A DNA stretch of 6,459 nt from Spirochaetaceae bacterium (lineage in GTDB: Bacteria > Spirochaetota > Spirochaetia > Treponematales > Breznakiellaceae): NCBI GenBank assembly GCA_031265535.1, contig JAISCO010000200.1, positions 1 through 6,459 of the forward strand, in the 5' to 3' direction. Made by a program: the position numbers and the translations under genes. This document shows, one piece after another, positions 1 through 5,732 of this stretch; position 1 is the stretch's first letter, and every line of letters starts with the position of its first letter. The notes under the pieces are model-generated. The model was not told the origin of the DNA. It worked only from the letters and a program-made list of their open reading frames with translations, and made no database searches.

Positions 1-603
1 AGAAAGGGCGGTATCTCCAACTACTGTCTTTAAGAAATTTGTTCTTTGATTTTCCAGCCTAATATTAACATCTGCACCATTTTCTATTAACAATTTTACA
101 ATACTTATATTTTGTTGAGCAACAGCCTCAATTAATGGTGTTGACAAGTCCTTTCCAGTAACATTTAAAACTCCATCATTAATACTGTTTACATTTGCCC
201 CATTCAATAATAAATATTCTATTATATTACTTGAGTTGTTTTTGTTTATTGCTATAAATAGAGGATAAATTCTTACCTGTTCCGAATTTGTAACGCTATA
301 ATATTCAAATTGGTAAGGTTCATTTAAATTCGCTCCATATTTGATAAGCAATTCTATAATATTAAGTGATTTTTTTGGTTTTTCATCTAGTACCATAAGT
401 AAATAGCTAAGGACAGGAATCTTATTGGGATAATTTTTTAATATAGTTTCCATTCTATTTATCTCCGCTTTTGAATATGCGTTGTAAAAATCCTTTTTAT
501 ATGCTTCTGGGCCAATTAAAGACGGTGAAGGTCCATCATTAAATGTCATACATCCTGTTATCAATAGGCATATAAGTCCTGATATTAAAACTAATTTCCT
601 CAT
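1..603 (-). CDS. Ankyrin-repeat lipoprotein, 3' end outside window
   Basis: I translated this frame by hand: 201 codons from ATG at 601-603 stay open to base 1, so the C-terminus lies beyond the window. The N-terminus MRKLVLISGLICLLITGC is a lipoprotein signal peptide: charged n-region, hydrophobic core, and lipobox LITGC with the lipidated Cys at residue 18. The mature protein should be membrane anchored, in the periplasm or on the surface. Ankyrin-type repeats follow: about 78-95 (IIELLIKYGANLN), 112-140 (PLFIAINKNN..IIEYLLLNGANVN) and 154-181 (TPLIEAVAQQN..IVKLLIENGADVN), with another beginning at GDTALS at the edge. Ankyrin repeats mediate protein-protein binding; the partner is unknown. 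AAGGAG lies just upstream of the ATG, supporting this start. The gene is visibly far more AT-rich than the WD40 and BrnTA genes, which suggests separate acquisition. Lipoprotein and ankyrin calls are firm; the role is unknown. Confidence 0.88.
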   Translation of the reverse strand, partial: MRKLVLISGLICLLITGCMTFNDGPSPSLIGPEAYKKDFYNAYSKAEINRMETILKNYPNKIPVLSYLLMVLDEKPKKSLNIIELLIKYGANLNEPYQFEYYSVTNSEQVRIYPLFIAINKNNSSNIIEYLLLNGANVNSINDGVLNVTGKDLSTPLIEAVAQQNISIVKLLIENGADVNIRLENQRTNFLKTVVGDTALS

Positions 604-633
604 AATTTATCTCCTTAAAAAAATATCAATAAT

Positions 634-662
634 ATTATGTACCATTTAGTATTTATTATCAA
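634..662 (-). promoter_or_regulatory. Sigma70-like promoter of the ankyrin lipoprotein gene
   Basis: On the minus strand, TTGATA (657-662) and CATAAT (634-639) are separated by exactly 17 bases, each matching consensus at 5 of 6 positions. The predicted start of transcription leaves a leader of roughly 25-30 bases containing the AAGGAG ribosome site (about 609-614). The -35 box lies at the edge of the GC-rich repeat-like block that begins near 660. This is inferred from consensus only. Confidence 0.6.
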
Positions 663-948
663 TTCCCAGCCATCTGCCATGGATGCGTCATGCCTCCGGC
701 CTATTATCTGCCGCCGCAAACTTGTTTGCACCTCGTTGGGGGCGGTAGATGCGCCTGCTTCGTAAGCGGCGTTCAAGGGCTTCGCCTTAAACCCGGTAAT
801 CTGAGTTAATCTGTTACTCATATTTTCTTTCAGGAGGGGGGCGCTGTTTCCCCGCATCATCGGCAAACGTGCAAACAAGTTTGCAACTGCCTCATAGTCG
901 CGCCGCCCCTGTCTCCAGTCTGCCTACGGCAGTCTTCCGCCACCCCCC
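660..948. repeat. GC-rich intergenic block with paired palindromes, probable dispersed repeat
   Basis: This gene-free stretch differs sharply in composition from the AT-rich gene to its left. It carries two copies of a 14-base near-palindrome, GCAAACTTGTTTGC at 716-729 and its reverse complement GCAAACAAGTTTGC at 871-884, so the pair is an inverted repeat around about 140 bases. A small hairpin CTGCC-TAC-GGCAG lies near 919-931. The minus strand has an 87-codon open frame (615-878), but it starts at TTG, has no ribosome site, no recognised domain, and its last residues simply read through the ankyrin promoter. I treat it as non-coding. The block resembles dispersed repeats of treponemal genomes, which is recollection, not a search result. 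Confidence 0.4.
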
Positions 949-968
949 GCCCGCCAGCGGGTTTACAT
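949..968. repeat. Hairpin-TTTACAT dispersed repeat, copy 1
   Basis: CCCGC-CA-GCGGG followed by TTTACAT. The 19 bases at 950-968 are identical to those at 4642-4660 and differ at one position from 4736-4754. Two copies lie upstream and one downstream of the WD40/pseudocaspase gene, in the same orientation. Confidence 0.7.
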
Positions 969-1035
969 TCCTCATTGTTCATTCCTCATTGTTCATTCCT
1001 CATTCCTCATTCCTCATTGTTCATTGTTAATTCCT
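966..1035. repeat. Heptanucleotide tandem array (CATTCCT/CATTGTT)
   Basis: Nine consecutive 7-base units cover 966-1028, using two variants in the order A B A B A A A B B, where A is CATTCCT and B is CATTGTT. A degenerate unit AATTCCT follows at 1029-1035. On the opposite strand the units read AGGAATG and AACAATG, close to the TTAGCAA/TTAACAA heptamers at 5950-5998 and 6305-6325. This is non-coding and is probably a replication-slippage product of a dispersed repeat family. Confidence 0.85.
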
Positions 1036-1160
1036 CTTTCTCTTTCCTTCTTCGACTTTGAGGTAAAACATTCTTCTTCCAGTCTTGAGACCGCTGCCCA
1101 CAGTTTGAAAGATGTCAAGTCGATAGCGGCTTTCAAGTCCTTGACTACGCTCCAATAATT
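1036..1160 (-). other. Gene-free stretch with two stop-free minus-strand frames, probably non-coding
   Basis: Between the heptamer array and the tandem repeats, the minus strand is open in two frames. One is a 60-codon frame (1027-1209, ATG at 1207-1209) whose start lies in a duplicated segment and which has no clear ribosome site. The other reads KDLKAAIDLTSFKLW around the middle, looks helical, but has no ATG. Neither resembles a family I recognise, and both run into the simple repeats at each end. A motif at 1051-1070 (minus strand TGTTTTACCTCAAAGTCGAA) matches the repeat at 5731-5750. Most likely this is repeat-derived DNA or a gene remnant. Confidence 0.35.
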
Positions 1161-1187
1161 TGCGTAATTTGCGTAATTTGCGTAATT
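1161..1187. repeat. 9-bp tandem repeat, three copies
   Basis: TGCGTAATT occurs three times without interruption at 1161-1169, 1170-1178 and 1179-1187. Because the unit is a multiple of three, the minus-strand frame reads a repeating Leu-Arg-Lys, which explains the apparent short open frame here. Confidence 0.9.
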
Positions 1188-1230
1188 TGTGGCTAATCTT
1201 CTGATTCATTTGTGGCTAATCTTCTGATTC
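1185..1230. repeat. 23-bp perfect tandem duplication
   Basis: The 23 bases at 1185-1207 are repeated exactly at 1208-1230; the unit begins ATTTGTGGC and ends CTGATTC. It directly adjoins the 9-bp repeats. The perfect identity suggests a recent duplication. Confidence 0.9.
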
Positions 1231-1262
1231 AGCAGAAGCTCAGGTTCACGGCAGCCCGTAAC

Positions 1263-1308
1263 AGGCGCGTCAACTATTGCAGGCGCGCCAACTATCGTAG
1301 GCGGGCGG
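1263..1308. repeat. 18-bp imperfect tandem repeat across the stop codon of the WD40 gene
   Basis: Units at 1263-1280 and 1281-1298 match at all but three positions (AGGCGCGTCAACTATTGC and AGGCGCGCCAACTATCGT). A partial third unit (AGGCGGGCGG) starts at 1299 inside the coding sequence. The stop codon (1292-1294) sits in the second unit, and an in-frame TAG recurs in the first (1274-1276). No convincing terminator with a T-run follows the gene. Confidence 0.75.
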
Positions 1309-4300
1309 CTTTAAAGAATAGAAAACTATCCGGTACGCTTACTATTGGGTGCTGCATACTTGAAGTTAATTTTGGAAGCGCACCGCTCAAATATTTTGTA
1401 AGCTCGCTGATGCCTATAACATTATCTTTTATTAAATCCGCCCCGCCCCTCAAACCATTAGTGAGCGCGTATATAAAAACGCCGCGCCCGCCGTCTATAA
1501 TCTGAGCGTTTTCTATACCGCTGCATGACGAAATAACAACGGCGTTTTCACGCTGTATATCACGCACAAGACTGTTGTAATCAACACGCAAATCTTCCCC
1601 GCCGTCAATTCCTTCCGCGCTGTATAAATCCAGCAGTATTATTTTTTGACATGGCAGATCAAGCATGGAAAAAAGATCCGCCTGAGAAACCGCTTTTGAC
1701 TTGTCTATCGTTCCATCTTTTTGATACACGGCGTCTTTAGGCAATAAATAAAATTCGCCGTCAGAATCTGTAAACCCGCGTCCCGAAATAAAAAACACGG
1801 CGGTATCCTGCGGCGCCATCTGCTTAAAATAATTTAAACGGGCATTGATGTTTTTTTGCGTTGGGGGCACCTGCGTTTTATCGGCAATAATAGAATTATT
1901 CACCCTCCGGTACAGCTTTCCCTGCTGGCGTTTGAACAGGCTTACAATATCGCGCGCGTCGGCGGATGCCCATTCAAGATCCGGTATTGACGGATCCTTA
2001 TACGAGCCAACCCCTATAGAAAGTATCCAAAGATCGGGAAGTTCGCGCCGCTCACCCGCCGGAACATTATCAAAAATAAATTCCACACTGTCTTTTACCT
2101 CCGCGTAACGGTTCGACGCATACGCCTCAATAAAGTTTTCGCCCGCGTTAAGCGTAACAGGAAAATTATAATCGCGTGATTTTGCCTCGTTATCTATTTT
2201 TTCCCCCATTATTTCATGCGCGGATTTGCTTAATTGACGGCTTGATGAAAACGCGCCGTTATCATTAGACGCGATCAATCTGCCGTTGAGCAAAACTTTT
2301 ACATTCTCGACAGGTTCATTTTTATAAGAAACTGAAAACGCAAGCCGGGCGGAACGCTCCATAGCCTGCGCGCCATTCAGCGGATTGCTGATAGCAATCT
2401 CCGGCGGTGAAAATTCGGCGGCGGCGGTGAGACCGGCCGCGTACCGGGGGGATCCGCGGCTGTCTGCATCCCCCCCTTGTCCCCCGCGATACAGGATGGA
2501 ACGGAAACGTTCTAAATTATACAAACGACCGCCGTCAGCATCGCTTATCCTTAACATGATATTTTCCGCTCCCGCCGGTGAGGCATTGTAAAAACCGGAC
2601 GGATTCACGCAAACCCACTCTCCGTCCGCGTACCGGCTGAACATAGCTTCCTCAATCCCGGCCGCGTCCCAAAGACGAAGAATGCCGCCGCCGGAACCGG
2701 CAAGCATACGCTTGCCGTCAGGACTATAGCTTACCGTGTAAACTTCGCCGTGCAGACTGCCTAATGTCCGCAGTTCCCGTCCGGTCTTTGTGTCCCATTC
2801 CTTGACGATATAATTTGTATCGCCGGAAAGCGCCCGCTTTCCGTCAGGACTAAACGCCGCCGTCAAAACACTGTTTACATGGCCGCGAAAACTTACAAGC
2901 TCTTTACCGTTGTTCGCGTCCCAGATTTTTACCGTCTCGTCGCTTGAAGCCGATATTAAGCGCTGTCCGTCTCCGCTGTACGCGACAGAATTCACAGGCC
3001 CGCGGTGTCCGTTCAGAACAAACAAGGGCCTCCGCTTCGTATTCGCGTCCCAAATTGTTACGGAACCGCCGGAATCGCCGGAAACCACAAAACGTCCGTC
3101 CGGGCTGTACGCGGCGCAATTTACCACGCTATCCTGTGTCAGCGTAAAAAGCGGCTTCCCCGTCTCAATATCCCAGATTTTAAGGCTTTTATCATCGGAG
3201 GCTGAGGCAACGCGTCCGCCGTCAGGGTTAAACACGGCAGCGTTGACGGCTTCCTTATGCCCCGTCAAAGTTTGAAGTTCACGCCCTGTCCGCGCGTCCC
3301 ATATTTTTATCGTTTTGTCGGCGGACGCGGAAACAATACATCTGCCGTCCTTGCTGTACGCCGCCTGCCTTACCCCGGCGGAATGTCCGCTCAAAGTCAG
3401 CAGCTGCCGCCTGCCGCCTGAGTCCCATACCGTAATGATTCCCCCCTCCCCGCCCGAGACAAAACGCCCGCTGCCGGGAGCCCACGCGGCGCTTTTAACG
3501 CCCAAGTTTATGCCGCCAAAACCGGCCAAAGCCGCGCCGTCTCTCAAACGCCAAATTTTTATAAAAGTGTCAAAAGAGCCGGACAACAGATTACGCCCGT
3601 CAGGACTAAAATCCAACGCGCTTACCGCAGCGTCATGGCCGCTAAGTAATCGGTCGCTAAATGAACGGGCGGGATAAAAAAATTGAGTGTCCCAGACCCT
3701 TATTACGGCATCCGCCGTACCCGCCGCTATTTGACCGCCGTCCGGACTGTAGGCAAGCGCGTATACGGCGCCGCCTTCCGGTTTTAAGGTCTGAGTTTCA
3801 AGCCCTGTCTGAGCGTCCCATAAGATGATAACGCCGTCATCCGCGCCCGATACAATGGATCTGCCGTCAGGACTGTAGGCGAGCGCCCATACCGCGCCGG
3901 AATGACCCTCAAAACCGCGTATCTCCCTGCCGTCCGTCCCGTTCCACAGTTTTACCGAGCCGTCCGCCGCAGCGGAAACAATGTATTTTCCATCGGGGCT
4001 GTATGATACACAGCGGACAGGGCTGTCGTGGGCGGGTATAACGAGCAGCATTTTGCCGCTCTGCGCGTCCCATACCCTAAGCGTTCTGTCCGAGGACGCC
4101 GAAACTATGCGGTCTCCATCGGGGTTAAAACACGCCTGCCATACCCAATTTGTATGCCCCTTCAATGTAAGCCTTTCTTTTCCGGTTTGAATGTCCCAAA
4201 TTTTAATATCGCCGCCGCCGGAAGCCGAAACTATGCTGTTTCCATCCGGGCTGTACGCGGCGGAGCTTACAATGCTTTCGTGTCCGTACAGGATTTTTAC

Positions 4301-4522
4301 GAGCCGCCCGTCTCTCGCGTCCCATATTTTTACCGTCTTGTCTGTGCCGCCCGAAACCGCGTAAGCTCCATTTGGGCTGTAAGAGGCCGTATAAATTTCA
4401 CCGTCTATTCTGGGGATTATCTCGACCGCGGCGTTCAAATTTCCACTGTTTATGACCGCGTGTATAAAAACCGCAAAAACCGCAAAATATTTTTTTAATA
4501 TTTTTTTAACCAGATTACTCAT
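1292..4522 (-). CDS. Exported 14-WD40-repeat protein with a degenerate caspase-like (C14) domain
   Basis: This encodes 1076 residues. Lys-rich n-region plus hydrophobic core (about 1-32, likely cleavage after LNA) indicates Sec export. Residues about 34-620 hold 14 WD40 repeats of about 42 residues (SPDG...S.S.D..IKIWD; WD or variants near 67, 109, 151, 193, 235, 277, 324, 366, 408, 450, 491, 534, 576, 618), enough for two seven-bladed propellers. Residues about 630-675 (DGEWVCVNPSGFYNASP) and an Ig-like segment at about 705-820 (GENFIEAYASN) match the linker seen in bacterial WD40-caspase proteins. Residues about 830-1070 are caspase-like: WILSIGVGSY, FFISGRGF, IILLDLYSAEG, GVFIYALTNGL and MQHP. 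The catalytic His of SGHG is Arg915 and the catalytic Cys of LLD.C is Tyr967, so no proteolysis is expected. Inferred role: exported binding or scaffold pseudoenzyme. ATG 4520-4522 fits the signal peptide, but its ribosome site is weak. Confidence 0.96.
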   Translation of the reverse strand: MSNLVKKILKKYFAVFAVFIHAVINSGNLNAAVEIIPRIDGEIYTASYSPNGAYAVSGGTDKTVKIWDARDGRLVKILYGHESIVSSAAYSPDGNSIVSASGGGDIKIWDIQTGKERLTLKGHTNWVWQACFNPDGDRIVSASSDRTLRVWDAQSGKMLLVIPAHDSPVRCVSYSPDGKYIVSAAADGSVKLWNGTDGREIRGFEGHSGAVWALAYSPDGRSIVSGADDGVIILWDAQTGLETQTLKPEGGAVYALAYSPDGGQIAAGTADAVIRVWDTQFFYPARSFSDRLLSGHDAAVSALDFSPDGRNLLSGSFDTFIKIWRLRDGAALAGFGGINLGVKSAAWAPGSGRFVSGGEGGIITVWDSGGRRQLLTLSGHSAGVRQAAYSKDGRCIVSASADKTIKIWDARTGRELQTLTGHKEAVNAAVFNPDGGRVASASDDKSLKIWDIETGKPLFTLTQDSVVNCAAYSPDGRFVVSGDSGGSVTIWDANTKRRPLFVLNGHRGPVNSVAYSGDGQRLISASSDETVKIWDANNGKELVSFRGHVNSVLTAAFSPDGKRALSGDTNYIVKEWDTKTGRELRTLGSLHGEVYTVSYSPDGKRMLAGSGGGILRLWDAAGIEEAMFSRYADGEWVCVNPSGFYNASPAGAENIMLRISDADGGRLYNLERFRSILYRGGQGGDADSRGSPRYAAGLTAAAEFSPPEIAISNPLNGAQAMERSARLAFSVSYKNEPVENVKVLLNGRLIASNDNGAFSSSRQLSKSAHEIMGEKIDNEAKSRDYNFPVTLNAGENFIEAYASNRYAEVKDSVEFIFDNVPAGERRELPDLWILSIGVGSYKDPSIPDLEWASADARDIVSLFKRQQGKLYRRVNNSIIADKTQVPPTQKNINARLNYFKQMAPQDTAVFFISGRGFTDSDGEFYLLPKDAVYQKDGTIDKSKAVSQADLFSMLDLPCQKIILLDLYSAEGIDGGEDLRVDYNSLVRDIQRENAVVISSCSGIENAQIIDGGRGVFIYALTNGLRGGADLIKDNVIGISELTKYLSGALPKLTSSMQHPIVSVPDSFLFFKAARLR
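2446..2476. repeat. G-run/C-run inverted repeat inside the WD40 gene linker
   Basis: GGGGGGAT (2446-2453) pairs with ATCCCCCC (2468-2475) across a 14-base loop. It lies in the codons for the Gly/Asp/Arg-rich stretch at residues about 678-698, between the DGEWV module and the Ig-like segment. The reading frame is preserved. It may be a small inserted palindromic element tolerated in a flexible linker; that origin is inference. Confidence 0.55.
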
Positions 4523-4587
4523 GTTTCAATTTTTAATCCCGTTTACCCGCCAATGGGTTTTTCGTGAAATGAGGCGTTTCAAGCTCT

Positions 4588-4616
4588 ATTAAAAGTATCG
4601 GCAATTTTATTGTTCA
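4588..4616 (-). promoter_or_regulatory. Candidate weak promoter of the WD40/pseudocaspase gene
   Basis: On the minus strand, TGAACA (4611-4616; 4 of 6) and TTTAAT (4588-4593; 5 of 6) are 17 bases apart and would give a leader of about 60 bases. No Shine-Dalgarno stronger than GGGA is visible before the ATG at 4522. This is the best match found upstream, not a firm call. Confidence 0.3.
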
Positions 4617-4641
4617 TTAAATTGGGAAATTCCACCCGCCA

Positions 4642-4660
4642 CCCGCCAGCGGGTTTACAT
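4642..4660. repeat. Hairpin-TTTACAT dispersed repeat, copy 2
   Basis: CCCGC-CA-GCGGG followed by TTTACAT, identical over 19 bases to the copy at 950-968. A looser relative follows at once (GCG-CTC-CGC then CTAACAT, about 4662-4677). Confidence 0.7.
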
Positions 4661-4710
4661 GCGCTCCGCGCTAACATACCGAAATGGAGTTGATAACTCT
4701 GCCTTAGGGT

Positions 4711-4754
4711 CCGCAGATAGCGGTTTGCATACGCGCCCGCCGGCGGGTTTACAT
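4711..4754. repeat. Two adjacent hairpin-(TTTRCAT) repeats, copies 3 and 4
   Basis: CCGC-AGATA-GCGG followed by TTTGCATACG (4711-4733) stands directly before CCCGCCGGCGGG followed by TTTACATACG (4736-4757). The stems differ in sequence while the tail is kept, as expected for a structured repeat with compensating stem changes. This lies within the 520-base gap between the WD40 and brnA genes. Confidence 0.6.
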
Positions 4755-4773
4755 ACGTGAGTTTGATGAAGTA

Positions 4774-4983
4774 TTAAACCAGAAGAGGCAAAGCCCTTTC
4801 ATCTTGGAAGCCTCGAATGGACGGCTCAGAGGGCAGAAAACTATACGCCGATAACGCCGCCGGCATATTGACTATGAATCTTGGTTTTTCGGCAAATTCA
4901 TCGTAGGTGAACAAGTGCCGTAAAAACCCACAAGTGCAACAGGCTGCTATAGGATACGAAAAGTCGCACGGAGGATTTTTCAC
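4774..4983 (-). other. Unsupported 69-codon open frame in the WD40-brnA gap
   Basis: An open frame runs from GTG (4981-4983) to the stop at 4774-4776. It has no clear ribosome site, no recognised domain and no signal peptide, and its composition (Cys near the start, scattered Pro and Ser) does not resemble a compact protein. The plus strand here is also free of any recognisable gene. I list it so the gap is accounted for. It may be a conserved piece of a dispersed element or a gene remnant, and I would not annotate it as a gene without homologues. Confidence 0.2.
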
Positions 4984-5043
4984 GGCGCATCACGGGAGTT
5001 AGAGCAGCCTGATAGTGTATATTCAAATTGAAAGATTAGTAAC

Positions 5044-5367
5044 TTACCGTGTAATCCGTGATAAAACTTCAGGGTTGTCGGCGGCATAGCTTAAAACGTC
5101 CGCCATTATTCCGGTGTAACCTTTTCCAAGTGATTTGTACTTTTCCAAACAATCGGGCGCTATGCGGATGCTTACGGCGGGGCGGATTTTTTTCATGTTT
5201 CGCCGAAGCTCCCGCGCCTTGACCGCAAACTCCGCCAGAGCTTCCGGTGAGGACGGCGGGCATTCAGGGTCATACACAGGCGCACGTTTCGCCGCTTCTC
5301 TTACTTCCCGTATTTGCTCTTTAGTCGGCTTTTGTCCAGCCTTTACGATTATTTCTGTCAGTTCCAT
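5044..5367 (-). CDS. brnA: BrnA-type antitoxin of a type II toxin-antitoxin pair
   Basis: This encodes 107 residues from ATG at 5365-5367, chosen because GAGGAG (5373-5378 on the minus strand) sits five bases upstream. An in-frame ATG eight codons earlier (5391) lacks such a site. The N-terminal half is charged and helical with a Pro-rich middle (VYDPECPPSSPE, about 31-42). The C-terminal half has the BrnA ribbon-helix-helix pattern: strand PAVSIRIAP (63-71), then helices with GKGYTGIMADVL (81-92). Family knowledge: BrnA neutralises the ribonuclease toxin BrnT by direct binding, and BrnA or the complex represses the shared promoter. The gene overlaps the 3' end of brnT by 47 bases, the usual toxin-first order, which implies translational coupling. 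The protein is slightly longer than many BrnA proteins. No obvious terminator follows. Confidence 0.9.
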   Translation of the reverse strand: MELTEIIVKAGQKPTKEQIREVREAAKRAPVYDPECPPSSPEALAEFAVKARELRRNMKKIRPAVSIRIAPDCLEKYKSLGKGYTGIMADVLSYAADNPEVLSRITR

Positions 5368-5635
5368 AATAACTCCTCTTTTCCGCCGCATTAGCGGGAC
5401 GCGCTGATATTAGCCGGGTTTTTTCTCCCCGTTCCGTATAAACAATAAATAAAACTTTATCCACTTTACCTAAGGTTTGTATACGTTCTTCTCCTGATAC
5501 ATTGCTTCCGCTATCATCCAAACGCTCTATACGGCATGGATCGGCAAAGACAAGAGCAGCCGTTGATAAATGTACTTTATGAAGTTCCCAGTTTAACGCA
5601 TCCTTGGCCGGATCAAATTCTATTTTTATTGTCAT
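5321..5635 (-). CDS. brnT: BrnT-type ribonuclease toxin of a type II toxin-antitoxin pair
   Basis: This encodes 104 residues from ATG 5633-5635. It matches the BrnT family over nearly its whole length: IEFDPAKDALNWELHKVHLS (5-24), AALVFADP (26-33), then GEERIQTLGKV (48-58), LFIVYTERG (62-70) and RLISARPANAAEKRSYY (74-90). Family knowledge: BrnT is a RelE-like cytoplasmic ribonuclease that stops translation and is held inactive by BrnA. Its last 15 codons overlap the start of the antitoxin gene, and the C-terminal tail (GTDRNNRKGWTKAD) extends beyond the usual end near the Tyr pair. No Shine-Dalgarno precedes the ATG, and the promoter lies so close that the mRNA may be leaderless. All core motifs are present, so the toxin appears intact. 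A BrnT-like fold with a changed target cannot be excluded. Confidence 0.92.
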   Translation of the reverse strand: MTIKIEFDPAKDALNWELHKVHLSTAALVFADPCRIERLDDSGSNVSGEERIQTLGKVDKVLFIVYTERGEKTRLISARPANAAEKRSYYGTDRNNRKGWTKAD

Positions 5636-5640
5636 ACTTT

Positions 5641-5669
5641 ATCGTAATACGTTTTATATGTCTTGTCAA
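5641..5669 (-). promoter_or_regulatory. Promoter of brnTA with overlapping palindromic operator candidate
   Basis: On the minus strand, TTGACA (5664-5669, perfect -35) is followed after 17 bases by TACGAT (5641-5646; 4 of 6). Only five bases separate this -10 from the brnT ATG, so transcription would begin at or next to the start codon. The 9-base palindrome CGTATTACG (5643-5651) overlaps the -10, a plausible site for autorepression by BrnA, which is known to regulate its own operon in characterised systems. Confidence 0.65.
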
Positions 5670-5732
5670 TAGTTTTTTGAAGTTTTAACGCAAACACCCG
5701 CTACTACAGTCTACACTTGACTCACAGAATTG

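Noticed and set aside
966..1035. CRISPR-like repetition
   Set aside because: Units are seven bases with no spacers, so this is a simple tandem array. The other arrays are the same.
1000..1210. Structured RNA gene or tRNA downstream of the WD40 gene
   Set aside because: No cloverleaf or conserved RNA core could be recognised, and the order seen is explained by short tandem repeats.
1212..1505. Plus-strand open frame of 97 codons
   Set aside because: It begins in the tandem repeats and then runs antisense to the conserved caspase-domain C-terminus. It has no domain and no ribosome site.
2600..4425. Possible diversity-generating or CRISPR-type DNA repeat with about 126-base period
   Set aside because: The periodicity is the WD40 protein repeat (42 codons). 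Repeats are divergent at the DNA level, and no reverse transcriptase or template repeat is present in the window.
4028..4498. Plus-strand open frame of 156 codons opposite the start of the WD40 gene
   Set aside because: It lies wholly antisense to a clear WD40 repeat frame, has no recognisable domain, and the repetitive WD40 codons create long open antisense frames. The same holds for the other plus-strand frames between 1845 and 4190.
5069..5407. Other open frames over brnA (5069-5263 minus, 5135-5407 plus)
   Set aside because: They overlap the BrnA frame, which has the family motif and a good ribosome site.
5044..5635. HicAB or RelBE as the toxin-antitoxin type
   Set aside because: The toxin has the BrnT pattern (FDPAK..LN, VFADP, TERGEKTRLISARPA) and the antitoxin has the BrnA GKGY ribbon-helix-helix. 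The HicA Lys/His pattern is absent.
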